Source: Lepidodermella squamata (lineage: Eukaryota > Gastrotricha). Taken from it: a stretch of DNA of 64,000 bases. The notes beneath the pieces were generated by a model that was given only the letters and a program-made list of their open reading frames with translations, made no database searches and was not told where the DNA came from. The stretch spans positions 2,170,001-2,234,000 of the forward strand of contig JBLDXI010000020.1 in the NCBI GenBank assembly GCA_047495785.1. Direction: 5' to 3'. The position numbers and the translations under genes are program-made. Positions 11,053 through 22,979 of this stretch are shown in pieces. Position 1 is the first letter of the stretch. Every line of letters starts with the position of its first letter.

Positions 11053-11487
11053 CTAATAACGTCGGAAACAAACAAACAACTTACATCCAAACCATTTGCG
11101 GCTGTTGAATTTCATGTGAAAGTAACACATGAGCCTCAGCACCTCGATATTGAAACAAGTTTCGATAGCGTTAGTTATGTAGCTGGCGCCATCAGCCATA
11201 ACTGCCAGTGGCATGTAGAGTGGCATGAATTTAAGCAAGCCGTAGAAAATGGTCTCGTAGGCTTTTCCATTTTCATTGCTCTCAACGGCCAGCACAATCG
11301 GATGAAATTTCCGGTTGCGATCGGATGTACCGCCGATAAAAATCTTGTGTCCGCCTTGTATTACGTTGTGCGTCGCGTCGATTTGAAAGCAACGCGCGAA
11401 GGCCAGCAATCGCAGCAGTAGGTTGCACGACAAGACGACGGCCCAAAAAGGTTTACCAGTTTTCGCAGCCGGTGTCTCGTCGATCAC
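11053..11487 (-). pseudogene. MULE transposase core fragment
   Basis: Seen: about 144 codons containing the diagnostic MULE blocks: QIDATHNV (first catalytic Asp), GGTSDRNRKFHPIVLAV, MADGASYITNAI (second Asp region) and RLMCYFHMK. In-frame sequence continues a little upstream (DDTKPYVVNYVIDE), then meets a stop. Known: this is the DDE-type catalytic domain of Mutator-like transposases. The N-terminal zinc-binding region and the C-terminal catalytic Glu region are not recognisable in the same frame, so the gene is broken or contains unrecognised introns. Confidence 0.75.
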
Positions 11488-11578
11488 GTAGTTGACGACG
11501 TAGGGTTTCGTATCATCAGCTGGTACCGCGCTTCGAGACTCGCATCATCGCTTTGTGGAGTCGATCCAAACGTCACCC

Positions 11579-11701
11579 TTATACATCTTCGTCATCTTCG
11601 TCGTAAGTAGGCTCATCACGGGAAATTTCTTCATAATGGTCTTCTTGTTCATCAAATACAGCCTCATCGTCAGATGCATAAAACTGTTGGAGAAACTCCA
11701 T
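11579..11701 (-). CDS. Short acidic open frame at the upstream end of the MULE
   Basis: Forty codons from ATG 11701 to a TAA at 11579, very rich in Asp and Glu (SDDEAVF, DEQEDHYEE, YDEDDEDV). It lies upstream of the transposase core on the same strand and may be its first exon. On its own it is too short to assign. Confidence 0.35.
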   Translation of the reverse strand: MEFLQQFYASDDEAVFDEQEDHYEEISRDEPTYDEDDEDV

Positions 11702-12712
11702 AATTGAAAAAGCTACTCGGTTAAAAATCGAGGAATGATTCTAATAGGGTTTTCAATTTTTAATGTGGAAAAATAACACGTGTTCCGATGAAATAATTCG
11801 CGTGTTCCGATGAAATAATACGCGTGTTCCGATAGATAATGCTTCTTTCATATTCCGACGGTTTAAGATAGCTTTTCATGAAATAATGCATTTCCGATGG
11901 TTTAAGATGAAAGTGGCACGATAAAAGTATTTAATGTTCCGATGAAAAGATGTGGACCCTATTTTTAGCCCCGATATTTAGTGATTAGCTGTAAATCGAA
12001 AGCTAAAAATAGAAGCTGTTGCTATATTTAGTATTTGCAAAACATATTTCATCAGCCAACATGGAGTTGTCGGGTTGTATTCAGTCCTATTTCATTTAAA
12101 ACGGTGTAGAACGCTTTCATCAGCGTTACGTTTTGAAAATGGGCATATTGCCAGTAAATATTTCAACACGCTTAATTGCTTTAATTGTCTTATTTTTTTA
12201 CCGAAGATTTTCGGCAAAGGGACGATCAAAATTGGTCCACTCCAGGTTTCGATGATAGATCAGAGGCGGTGGTAGGTATAGGGGTCGATCGAAAAGCCAT
12301 ATTTTGGGGAAATCTAGTCTCAAATTTCCATCCGGAACCCTAAAAGTTCATAGGTTGTGTGCACACTCATCATTAATGCAATAATTTCGATTAGACTGGC
12401 GTTAGATGCTCTGCCTGCATAATAAGATTTAGTAAGTTCAATCCTTTTCCTGTACCATACTGTAAATATGTCTTCGGAGGTCATTTTCTTGATTCTGAAA
12501 ACAGCTGTTGCCGATTGACATTTTTGAATTCCTGAATTCGCGCATTCCTGAATTCAACGCAAATTTCAACACCTGTAGGAGTCAACAGATGGCTGCAGAT
12601 GACCCATTTCCACAGGATTCCCACTGGTATTTAAACCTGAATTCAGGTCGCGTAAAGTTCACCACATAATATCATTTTCATTGTTGAGCTTGTTTTATAG
12701 ATATCGATCATC

Positions 12713-13230
12713 ATGATCTCTCTGCGATTCATCGCCTTTGCCCTAGCCGGTTTAGCCGCCGGGTTGATTTTGGTCGAATGCCACGGTGGTCTCAGGGGCG
12801 CTCTCTCGAACCTCGCTACCAGCTCTCGAAAACGTTAGTTTTCATCACTTTTGCAGCCTCGAAAAGCTTGACAATTTTTATTTTTTCAGGCTATCAGTTT
12901 GTTCACGGTCCACTGACTTGGGACGCTGCGAAGACGAAATGTGAGTTCATGCGTGGCCGCTTAGCTACTGTCGACAGCAATCTCGAACATGCTGCCGTCA
13001 AGGCTCAAGTACGAGGTCTATCAACAGGTTGGATTGGCCTTCGCAAGAACAATCTCGCCTGGCGCTGGCCTGCCGGTACCCTCGCCAGCTCTGATAACAC
13101 CTACTGGGCGTCTGGCGAGCCTCGCCCTGCTATCGGAGGCCCCGACCAGTGCGCCTACTACCGCGAAGGTTCCTGGTACAGTGCTGCCTGCTCTGCATTC
13201 CACGGCGCTATTTGCGAGCTTCCGAATTAA
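12713..13230 (+). CDS. Secreted single-domain C-type lectin, 2 exons
   Basis: Seen: exons 12713-12833 and 12890-13230 join in frame (153 aa) across a 56-nt intron. The ATG at 12713 gives a good signal peptide (MISLRFIAFALAGLAAG) that a later start would lose. The lectin domain starts at RYQFVHGPLTWDAAKTKC and continues with GRLATVDS, GWIGLRK and LAWRWPAG; it ends CSAFHGAICELPN. An EPRP occurs where mannose-binding domains have EPN, so the sugar site is altered. Unlike the other lectin (6348-7012) the domain is in a single exon, and its GC is higher than its flanks. A poly(A) signal lies near 13298. Role inferred: secreted recognition protein. Confidence 0.9.
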
Positions 13231-13805
13231 CGGCAGAAGATGAGATCTTGAAGATCAATCAAAAGACACATTTTTTGTTTGTTGAAAAGTTTGGAACAAT
13301 AAAAAGAGTACTGCGCCAATTCGGCTTTAAAAGAACAAGGGTAAAATGGGTGTTCTATTGTCCACATCTAAAGTACGGACAGAGTCTGGACATTCCCTGA
13401 GTTTTCATCGGCAAAAATTAGCATTTTACCTTGATAGCAGGACATGGGATTTTAGCTCAAAATTCAGACAATATTAGAATTTTGGCAGCTAAAACTCCGC
13501 GCTCCGTGTTTCGCAAATAATTATGTCATTAACCTATTTTAGTTTTAAGACGTGCAAAAAACGTAATTAACTTATTCAACGATAATGTAACAGGTCAAAA
13601 ATGTATATTGCCACGCAATTTCAGTCCGCGTTTTATTGTCTTACTCGACCTATTCGGGACTGTCTATAACATAGATATCATAACTTGGCACATTATTTAA
13701 GACCGGTAATTAAATCGGGTTAGAATCAATCGCCCTTATAAAAATAAACCGGGTTATTCTGACATAATAGGACGTTAGGACGTCCGGGATGATTCATCTC
13801 GCTAA
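13231..13805. other. Intergenic region
   Basis: The 3' flank of the second lectin and of the convergent nuclear receptor gene. Apart from the lectin poly(A) signal I see no structure. Confidence 0.5.
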
Positions 13806-14746
13806 TTAGCCATCAATTGCGGATGCAGCCAGGTAGGACTGAATTGACAAAACTAAATTTCGCAGCATTTGTAGTCGAACTTCGACAGCTGCAGGTTGCT
13901 CGCAGGCGAGTTTATAGGCTGATTGTAGTTGCTTATGAATTTCATCGAGCATATCGTCACGGTTCGCTAAACACGGATGATCTGTCAAATCGCAAATTTA
14001 AACATTAGTCCCACATAATCGTCTTGAGTTAGGACGTTATAGTAAATATAAAAATAACTGAAAATTGAACCTACGCCTTAGCTGCACCAGAATTAGCAAC
14101 AAGTTTGCTTCTTCCGAACACGAAACACTTGGTTGAGCAGGAATTCCTGATTCCTGATAAAGAAAAAATTGTAAAAAAAATTGAAAATGAAGAAAAGCTT
14201 ATACCTCTCTAACTTCGATTTCTGAAGCCGCGGCCTCCTCTGTAGCTCCACTCGCTGAACTTTCCATACTGTTTCGGTGGTCTTTCAGATATCGCATTCC
14301 GATTTGCAAACATTTTTTCAACCGGCAGTGAGGGCACAAAAATCGAAGCGTAGATCCTAGGCTATTTGTTGGCAGCGAAGACCGGCTATGATCGTCCAAC
14401 TTCCACCTTAATTCCAAACAGTTGAACTGGCCACTACTGCATTGCATTTTATCCAATTCTCGGTTCCGGTTGCGGAGAAAAAATTTCTGGTAATTTTTAA
14501 TTGAAAACTAATTTTAAGGAGGAGTTTTTTATTACTCACTTTACACGCCTCGCATGCGTAAACTCCACATTTCACTTTTTTGGGGGTCAGCAAAGCGCAT
14601 ACCTGAATGAAATGATTGAAAATTGATTTCACTTGATATCGTTTTCTTACCTCGCATTTTACCATATCGATATGCTTTTCCATGACGAGTTTGGTAGCGG
14701 AAATTTGCAACAGAATGGTGTTGCTATTCGATGAAGCTTCGGGCAT
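13806..14746 (-). CDS. Nuclear receptor with divergent DNA-binding domain and truncated ligand-binding domain
   Basis: Seen: minus-strand exons 14651-14746, 14540-14602, 14205-14486, 14075-14153 and 13806-13981 join in frame (231 aa). The first finger is KCEVC..GVYACEACK, followed by KFFLRNR. The second finger has C-x6-C, then 27 residues, then CPHCRLKKCLQIGM. Introns split the first C-x2-C pair and fall after CEACK, exactly as in the other two receptors here. The last exon (LANRDDMLDEIHKQLQSAY) aligns with the ALTRPDIVRQINTQLIRAL segment of the receptor at 18959-20545. The preceding ligand-domain exons are missing. Known: these are ligand- or partner-controlled transcription factors in the nucleus. 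Inferred: this one can bind DNA but probably not a hydrophobic ligand. Confidence 0.85.
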
Positions 14747-16640
14747 TATCCCACAAGGCTGATGGAGATAGTGACTCCTTGCTATGTTATATACCTATCA
14801 GATGACGTTCAGGTCGTCGCGAGTTAAATTGGCGGCCTCACGTTGTCAATTTGCGAACGGCGCCGCTAATTGCCCAAAATTTGCGTCGTGGCACAATAAA
14901 AACGTTTTTCGAGAGTGTAATAAAATTTGCAACCGCGCAAAGGTCATGAAATAATTGCTTGGCTGGCAGCTAGCTGTCATCTTTCTGCGAATCGCGTGCA
15001 GACGTCGAACATGATTCATGTAATTTCGATCATTTGGCTTCATGTTTTTGTTTGGACTCGGTAAATGATCACCAATTTATTATTACAGCATTATAGATAT
15101 GTTCAATCTACAGCTTCAAACGTAATGTCAGTTTATCAGTGAAATGCCGTGTTTTACGTAGGTGACAATTGTCGTATAATTGTGTTGATTCAGTCCTCCA
15201 CCGCTGTTTATGTCCAAAAAACGCACACTTGTATTTTGTTTTGACATATTTTTAATGAACACGGGCATTCCATCAAACTTGCAGACTGACGATATCACGA
15301 ATCACGGGCTATCATGTGACTGCAAAATTCCACGTACGCTGTTTTTACTCTATTTACCGGGACTTGAAGAACTCAAATAAGGATTGAAGCGCCATTTTGT
15401 CCAATTCCAACGCTAGGTACTTACTAAAGAAAATTCGGAAAAATCAGCAACTTCAAGGGTAGAAAAATGAACGAAACCGGTAGAACGCCCTTCACTTCAG
15501 CTTTATTTAGAGATAAGTATAAAACACCTTAGTACCGCAAGGTGCGTTAAAAGGTACAATTTTGCCCACTAAAGCCCCTTTTTCGTCAACCATCTGATTC
15601 TAGCGATAATTAATAAAAAAATTTCCCGAAAATCAAGGTGGGGTGATAGAAATACTGGGAAATTCTATAATTATCAGCATGATCTCAGCTTTTATTGCCC
15701 AAATCAATCCAATGAAGGCAATTCCGAAGAGTGGACAAAATCGTACCAGATATGGACAACATTGCACCAGCGAGTAAGGACAAAGTTCTACCTTAAAAAA
15801 CGCCTACTTCAAAGTCAATTTACCGGGAATTAAGACAATTGAAATTTTTCGTTCCACCAGGACGATTCCTAGCTTTAAGTTACCTTCATTTTATTTATTT
15901 AAAACTGTTGTCAAGATTCCAGCTGGGCGAGAGATGATATCGGTATTTTGGAGCTTTTTATTTAAAAAATCACCAATCGATAATAGAACCGAATTCGGAA
16001 ATGCAAAATTGATAGCTTTTAGTACCTTAAGTGACAGGCGATTTTTCTGACATTTTCCCGAATTTTGTCTCCGAAAAGGAAAAGTAGGCCGACAGGTGAA
16101 AGAAGTGCGGGCAAACCTCTGTACGGTACTGAATAAAAATTAGTTTTCACTGCATGAGAACAACAATGTCTTCTCAAAGTACGGTGCTACTTAAAAAGTT
16201 TGCTTCATTTCAGATTTGCTCATTTTCTTTGAATTTTACGATAAGAGCAAAATAATTGCCATGGGTTTTCTGGTTTTTTGTCCATTTTGAACACACACTT
16301 AATCAGTGCAGAATTACATGCTCAATATAGAGCGTGAAAAATGACCCTTTATGCGGTATTTTAGCGACTATCTATTAAAATTTACCTATCACTTTTAACA
16401 GATGTGACAGTTTAGTGACAACAGGACTACGCTAATTAATCGATTCTGAGCGTCATTCGATTAGTATCGCGACATGTCCCGCGTACAAGATGAATAATCA
16501 AGATAAAAAAGCTCAAGACAGAATAAATTTCCGTCGACCTATAATAAAGTCTCATTATAATTGATTTAGATTTTGTCACCTAAAATCGGGAAAAACCGCA
16601 ACCCCCACGCATTTTGGCTGGGTACAACAGATGACGCTTT
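14747..16640. other. Intergenic region containing a dispersed repeat
   Basis: Contains the probable promoter of the minus-strand nuclear receptor (just right of 14746) and the 3' flank of the lipase. A repeat copy is listed at 15540-16135. No exon is convincing here. Confidence 0.5.
15540..16135 (+). repeat. Dispersed repeat family A, copy 1
   Basis: Blocks of this stretch recur in inverted orientation at 28430-29185, in the same order: the CAACCATCTGATT region, AATCAAGGTGGGGTGATA, ATTATCAGCATGA, AACATTGCACCAGCGAGT, and the GACAGGCGATTTTTCTGACA region. No coding capacity is seen. Probably a non-autonomous transposon; ends not defined. Confidence 0.65.
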
Positions 16641-18094
16641 TTATTCCCAACAATTAGGCGAACGAATCAAATCAACGCGACCGGACGTCTTTCGATTGTC
16701 CGCGTGGTAACCGATTTTCTGCCTACAGTCCCAAGTGCAGTCCGATTCGCCGTCACAATAGCAAGTTTTCGTATGAAAACAAGTCTCGTTCGGCTGATTA
16801 CCGTACATGACAGATTTTGCGTAAAATTTCGGTGCGATGTAATGGCTACAACGGCCGAAACTGCCCAGCGCGTATGAACACCCTGGTTGAGATGAAGAAA
16901 TGTCATTTAGGAAGAAATCGACATCGCCGACCGGGAAGGCTAGGCCGATAGTTGACGTGTGGTAGACGTCGACGAAATCAGCGTCATCCGGCGAAACTCG
17001 ATCGTCAGGCCCGGCCGTGTCGAATCTCGCCCCGGCCGGGTCGAGGGCGGTCAACCGGCCACATGGCAGTTTCAAGCCGATTTGCTTCAGCCGTTGGCAA
17101 AAAAATGCGCAAACGTGAGCGCCGAGGCTGAAGCCGATGCAGTGGACATTTGTTGAATTGAGTTCGGTATTAGCGTAGCCGGCTAGCCGGTCGATGAACT
17201 CGGCGACGCCGTGACCTACTGTTCTAACGTTAGCGGCCGCTTTTGAGTAGGGTGACAGCAAAGTGTTTCTCGCTCCCTTTTGCCAATCGATAAATAAAAT
17301 TTTCGCATTCGGCTAAAATTTGAAAATTTAAATATTTACAATTTTGAAATATGGAATTTGGCCAACATTTTTCAAATTTTTGAAGTTTCAAAATTAATTT
17401 TGTGGGCTAAGAGAATGAAATAATAAAAAAATGGGTCTCATGTTGCGAAGGTCATGTGTCCTTTTTTAGGTCATTTTTTTATTACCTTAGCGTCTAAAAT
17501 GTTGTTGACGAGAGGAGCGGTCCATCTTTCGACTGTTCCCCCACATAATTTTCCGAGCCATCCATGGGAAATTATGACCAAATCTCCGTAATCGATATCG
17601 TTGTCGAATATGCTGTGTCTGCTGAGTCTCCTTAACCGATTTGGACTGCTTAAGAGTGGAACCGACTCTGGGACATGTTCGAATGCAGCGCCTTAATAAA
17701 TTAATAAAATTCAATATTTTCAGACTGTTATTTTTAAATTGAATTTTTTTTCGATAAATTAACGAAACTTACAATATTTTCGCGATCGAAGTTTAGGCGC
17801 ATCGTTGCTAAAGACGTGAACGGTTGGTTGAATGAGACGGAGCGTGTCAGGGTCGGAGCCAGGTATCACATTAGCGGCTGATTTAAGGAACCTTTTCAAC
17901 GAGAATGAACAATATTTTTCTGGAATATTCTTTGAAATTTTGGCAGACCATTCTATTGCTTTCCACGAGTTTCTGTAATTAATTTAATTCATGTTTAGTT
18001 TTAATTAGTAATTGAAAACAACGTACATGTCTTTTGGCAACAGAGATAAACTGAAAAGCAAGTAAAATAAAAATTGTGAAAAATATCTCGCCAT
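16641..18094 (-). CDS. Secreted pancreatic-type lipase (alpha/beta-hydrolase), 4 exons
   Basis: Seen: minus-strand exons 18027-18094, 17773-17972, 17486-17691 and 16641-17312 join in frame to 381 aa; introns are 54, 81 and 173 nt. The ATG at 18094 starts a signal peptide (MARYFSQFLFYLLFSLSLL). The core has YGDLVIISHGW (oxyanion-hole region), FIDWQKGA, and the nucleophile elbow GFSLG with Ser about 220. Also present are ALDPAG with Asp about 249, SQPGC, and RCSHYIA with His about 315, giving a complete Ser-Asp-His triad. Known: this family hydrolyses triglycerides or phospholipids outside the cell. There is no C-terminal PLAT domain, as in many invertebrate members; the elbow has Phe where many have His. 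Substrate unknown; digestive or yolk-like roles are both possible. Confidence 0.9.
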
Positions 18095-18958
18095 GGTGCA
18101 TTCAGAAAAATTTCTGTGGCACTCAATACCAACTAACTTTTTTACGCACCTTGCGTGTAAACTTGCCATGCATGGCTGGAAACAGCGATGAAAACTACTG
18201 CTGTTTAATGGCTTCAAAAGCAGCAGAGCAGAACATGCAAAAAAGGTTGGGTTAGATCGGGAAACCAGGTAATAGAGCCTAATGACCTCTTGAAAAATGC
18301 TCACGAAATTGCGTAATAAAGCAGGGCCAAAACGAGACCTAATTTATCGTCTTACAAATTTTCGATCATCATCTTCGTTGATTTAAAACAAAAAATCCGT
18401 CCTCTCGCAGTTGAATTTTGACAATGAATTTTCGCATGTCCCTTACTGGTCCTTGTCGGTGCGTAGATTTCCCGTCAACAAAAATTTTGTGTGCGAGATT
18501 TTTCTTGAATGTGCGCAATAAAAAAATGTTGGAAAATGCTCAGTTTTTATTTTTATTTTCACGAACCTTCCTGATGATGTGTCAACCCAAATATAACCAT
18601 TTCCCATTGTTATGAACTTCTAAAGTTACGCACCAAGTTATGTCTTCCATATCCCAATGGGAGCCACTAGATCAAGCCATCTATTAACTATTTTTCGACA
18701 CTTTCATTGTTTTCTCAGGTTGGAAGACGTCCTCAATTAAGGCATGGGTCATTTCATTTTGCAAGGTCACTCTTATCCCAAATATCACAATGGGTGGAAA
18801 TAATACCAATTTAATTTCTCACATTTTTTGGGATACCTACAACCTAGATAAGGACCAAAAACAGCGTGCTTGTATGGCTGTTAAATACCAAATTCCAAAC
18901 TTTATTTAGGGATATTCAGATACACTAGATGCCGCCATCTAACGCTAGTGATTCAACT
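18095..18958. other. Divergent intergenic region between lipase and second nuclear receptor
   Basis: The lipase is transcribed leftwards and the nuclear receptor rightwards, so this 860-bp stretch should hold both promoters. I see no clear TATA box or coding exon. Confidence 0.45.
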
Positions 18959-20545
18959 ATGCTGAGTTCAAGAGCGCTTGAATCGAAATCATCATTCTGT
19001 TTGGTAAATTTCTTAAAAACTTCATTTAATTTCGATATTGATCGCTACAAATATTACAGGTATGCGGTGCCCCATCGCAGGGTATGAGATGCGGAGCGGC
19101 AGCATGCGATGCTTGCAAGGTACAATTTGAAGCTTTTTCCTAAAATTAAAATTTAAAATTTTCGGTTATTTTCCAGAAATTTTTCCTTCGAAATCGGACT
19201 CGAGTTAACGATCCGATGCTAAGGTGTTCAACAGGCCGTGGTGATTGCATGGCTTCAGTCGAGTTGCTCAAGTCCGATCGGCAAGCACGACGCCGGTACT
19301 GCGCTAAATGCCGCCTTGATCGTTGCATCGAAATCGGAATGCGCCATTTCGGTGGAACAAGCCACAATTCTTCATCGTCATCATCATCATCATCGAAAGC
19401 TGTGCTTTCACGTTCGCCTCTTCGCCAAGAGTGCTCGCCAGCCGAGGCCACGCTTCGCATCGCCACATCGGCAGTAGCGGGCCTTTTTGCATTTCAATCG
19501 GTAAAAAATTCGCGATAAAAAGGTTATGAAATTATTGAAAACATTTAGATGCCTTGGACTCTGACATCTGAGGAATTTTCGAGGTAAAAATCACCCTGTT
19601 TTATTTTTGCTTCTTATTAGCATTATTTGATTTTTTCCAAGCGATTCCGCTTTGTGGCTCCACGCTATGGTTAATTTCAACTACATAGTCGAACACGGGT
19701 CGGATTTTGTCAAATCTCTACCAGATATGCCTTTTATTTTTCATGAGACTTTATTTTAATAACATTATTTTGTTTTTAAGAATCAAAGAGCTACCAATCG
19801 CTGATCGAATTGCGCTATTTTCGCGATCACTCGTACCGCTTCTTGTCATTCAAGTGACAACGCCCGAACACAGCGATTTTCGCTTTTTCGGGATGACCCC
19901 GAAAATCCGACCGCGTTTCATGAAATTTTTCCCAGTTTTTAAGGTGGGCTTTTAAAAATCTCAACATTTTCTCATTGTATTCCTATTATTGGCTTAGATC
20001 TGCGAGGATACCTGCGATGAAATAGCTCAATTGATGGAAGCATGGAGCCCGTCCTTTGCTGAATTCGCCCTGTTACAAGCCATGATTTATTTTCGAGGTA
20101 TTCCTAATTTAATTCCTAATTTAATGTATCTAAATTTAATTTCAGGTGATCGATTGGAAGCTTTGACCCGGCCTGATATTGTGAGGCAAATTAACACACA
20201 ACTCATCAGGGCACTTGAATGGTACCTGACTCGTGAGACGAACAATCCTGACCTTGGGGTAAACGAAAACATTGAAGTTTTCATTTCGTTGACTATTTGT
20301 GATTGAAGCGCCAACTTTTCTTCCTGATTTTCAATCGAATGCGCAAATTTGAAGATGATTACAGAGAGACGATAACACGGCTGGCGAACGACCGGCCAGA
20401 TTTGGCTCATTCCAACCGAACTTTCGCCGAGATTTACGACCTTCCGCCTTTCGAGAAGGCCGAGCAATACCGGCGGCTTGGATTACCGCCACTTGGCGAG
20501 TGCCTCAGCCTCAGCGATGAAACGTGTGAGAGCTATGACAATTGA
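18959..20545 (+). CDS. Nuclear receptor with CDACKKFF P-box and ligand-binding domain, 9 exons
   Basis: Seen: exons 18959-19003, 19060-19119, 19177-19500, 19549-19583, 19642-19698, 19781-19943, 19998-20097, 20146-20258 and 20309-20545 join in frame (377 aa). The DNA-binding domain has FCLVC..GAAACDACK, KFFLRNRTR, C-x6-C, a 17-residue loop, then YCAKCRLDRCIEIGM. A poly-Ser hinge follows. The ligand-binding domain includes MPWTL, IKELPIADRIALFSRS, AWSPSFAEFALLQAMIYF and LTRPDIVRQIN. The 5' site of exon 5 (GTCGGA) and the AAG acceptors of exons 5 and 9 are weak but keep the frame and match the paralogue. Known: this layout is a nuclear receptor transcription factor. The P-box, which sets DNA half-site choice, differs from the usual CEGCKGFF and CESCKAFF. 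Ligand unknown. Confidence 0.9.
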
Positions 20546-22979
20546 ATCAACATGACAATCGACAAGATTCTTATTGTTTTTTTATGATTAAAAACTGTAA
20601 AATTTGAAAATAAAATGTTAAATTCGCAGTGGATAGGAATTTTTTGAAAGTAAAGAGCTGATAACATATTTTTTCTTGATTTACCACGTTCAGCGGATAA
20701 TATATATTTTATTGTTATAAACAACAAAAGTCCGCTGTTATTTATAAATAACAGTTGCCATAACGACACTGGAGTAACTAGAATTTCTTTGGATATCTGT
20801 TTTAAGGTTTAGGATTATTTCATTTAACAGGTTCGTATAGGAAAGAATTAATCATCTTGCTGCTGCGATAGGCTATTTCCGAAAGGATTCGATGGATGGT
20901 CGGTTTGCCGATTCCTAAATTGCGCAATGCGTCCACTAAAAAAATAAAAAAAAATACGGAACTGTTCAGGTGACTTAATTTCAGGTAAATCACGGTAAAT
21001 TCAGGTATATGCAGGTAATGTTTTTAATCAATTTTGTTCAAGCTATAACAACCGAAATTTATCTCCACCGGCATAAAAAAATTTTTGCTAGGGCATTATG
21101 TAATATCAATTGAGTTGTTACCCAATTACCAAGCTGGGGACATCACGCATGACGGCGATGAAGATGATGCTGCGATTGGTTTTAATTTCGGATGACGTTT
21201 TGTCCTAATTTGGCTAATTTTTTTTTGAATATGGCAATCAGAATAATTTACCCAAGTACGCACATCCCATACCAAAATTTACCAAAAAATGTTGCTGATA
21301 CTGCAAATTTGACTTTGTTAGTTTCATAACAAATTTCAATAAGTCACTATAAAAAAAAGTTTATGACAGTCATAAATTTCGGCTGATTTGTCGCCGGGTG
21401 GTTTGTTGTTCCTCTCAAATGTCTTGGGAGAAAATAACTGCAGAGCTTCTTTATCATTCTGTAGAATCATGCCAATAATTCGCGAATTTTTTCCCACTTT
21501 CAAACTCTATTTTTAAGATAATTCTTGCGAAAAACCAAGTTATTTAATTCGTAAATATATGATCCATCTTAAATTTCGTGAGCGGGCGGAAACAACGGGG
21601 AAATTTTTTTCCGTTTAAGTAAGAAATATTTTTCGGCTCCCAATATAAGCAGCTGTTGTAGTCGAAGTGTTGTTCAGAGGCTGCGCCATTTGAGCATTTT
21701 CAGCGGAAATGAATCTCGTTTCTGTCCTCAAGGATTCCTTACAACGTTTAGCCCAAAATTGTCTCAACGCACGGTTCAAAATGACTAAAACCCCTTATTC
21801 CAATCTAACAATAACTGTCCCTTTTCTGGCATGAAAACTTAAAACGCACTTGCTGCGATTATTGTCCCGGCCAGTGTGGATAGGGCAAGACTGAAAAATT
21901 AATCGAAAACACGTGGTGTTTGTATTTCAAAGCCACGCCCCAAACAAAAAACATCTCACAGAATTCATTTTGCTTTTAAATTTTCTTCTATTTTCGGACG
22001 TTTCGCCTTAACAGCAGCAGCGTGAAACATTTACCGATTTCATTAAAAGTCTAACAGTATCAATAACCAGGACGCGGTATTACATGCCGCGCGCAATTAT
22101 TAGTAGCGTGTGTGACCTTATTTTCGCGCGTCGATCTTTGTGCACATCTTCCTTTCGGCCGCCACTCGGCGGATTAGCGGCGCTGCGTTATCTAGCTATC
22201 TGTGTTCCGGGCCGGTGAAGGCTGCTCCGTATTTCCCAATCTGATACCCACGCGACCATATGCGTCCGGCATGCTTCTAATTTTAAACATTCGGCGCTCG
22301 TGCCGGCATTTTTTTCTACTAGCCAACTTCCTTAATTATCTCGTCGAAGCTATTTTAGTCCATTACCCTGGTGGTGCTTTTTTCAAACTATTATTATCTT
22401 TCTTGATAAACGCGAGCAAGTGAATCCTTGACGAGCAAGTGATTTCAATTTTGCCTAATTATTTGGGAATTTTTAGAATTATCGCAGCAATACTATCAAT
22501 TTATACTTTTGTCGCAAGCTATAGTTTTTAATGTCTTTTTTCTCGGGGTGATGAGCCTTCTTCATGCATTCATTCATTTATTTGATTGGTGATGCACATT
22601 CATAGCTTAGATAAGATGAATTGTTCATTTATCCACGTAAAAATCAAACGCGCGATCGTCATCACGTGACGGCTGGAAAAATATCTGCCAATTCTACCTT
22701 AGAACAGACCTTTCATTCTAGTAAAAATAAAAAGACAAATAAATAAAGTAGGTCGTGTGCTGAGGTCACCAAAAAGACAGGGTAATAATCATCACATGAC
22801 ACCTAAATTTATATAATAGGCCCATACCCGATTTTTGTAAACAATTTTTCCACTGCGAAGGTGTTTTTCCAGACAGCAGCCGCAGACTTTGTTTTCTGGG
22901 TGATTTTGCTATATAACCGTGGAAACTAAACGAGGCCAAGCTTGATTTATTTCTCGAAATTGTGCTGAATTTATCGAAA
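20546..22979. other. Intergenic region of 2.4 kb
   Basis: AT-rich spacer between two tandem nuclear receptors. It holds one short possible exon on the minus strand (20820-20935), an isolated CCCAATTACCAAGCTGGGG resembling the terminal repeat at 49481-50211, and palindromic E-box-like TCACGTGA near 22664, upstream of the next receptor. No other gene is supported. Confidence 0.5.
20820..20935 (-). pseudogene. Possible terminal exon with helix-turn-helix-like sequence
   Basis: On the minus strand a pyrimidine-rich TTTTTTTAG acceptor is followed by an open stretch of about 38 codons (DALRNLGIGKPTIHRILSE, then AYRSSKMINSF) ending in TGA. LGIGKPTIHRIL resembles the recognition-helix region of transposase-type helix-turn-helix domains. 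No convincing upstream exon was found. It may be a transposase remnant or chance. Confidence 0.25.

Larger units (their letters stand above)
10121..12053 (-). mobile_element. Decayed Mutator-like (MULE) DNA transposon with long terminal inverted repeats
   Basis: Seen: the left end (GATGAACC..TTTTTGCAAA..CTAAATATAG, 10121-10171) matches the reverse complement of 12003-12053. Further in, TCATCGGAACATTAAATACT followed by TTTTATCGTGC and AAACCATCGGAA (10184-10240) recurs inverted at 11890-11955. Both ends also carry several CATCGGAA motifs. Inside, the minus strand encodes a MULE transposase core plus an RGG-rich frame. Known: MULEs move by cut-and-paste and usually have long inverted ends. I cannot see a clear target-site duplication, and the coding frames are broken, so this copy is probably immobile unless supplied in trans. 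Confidence 0.75.
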
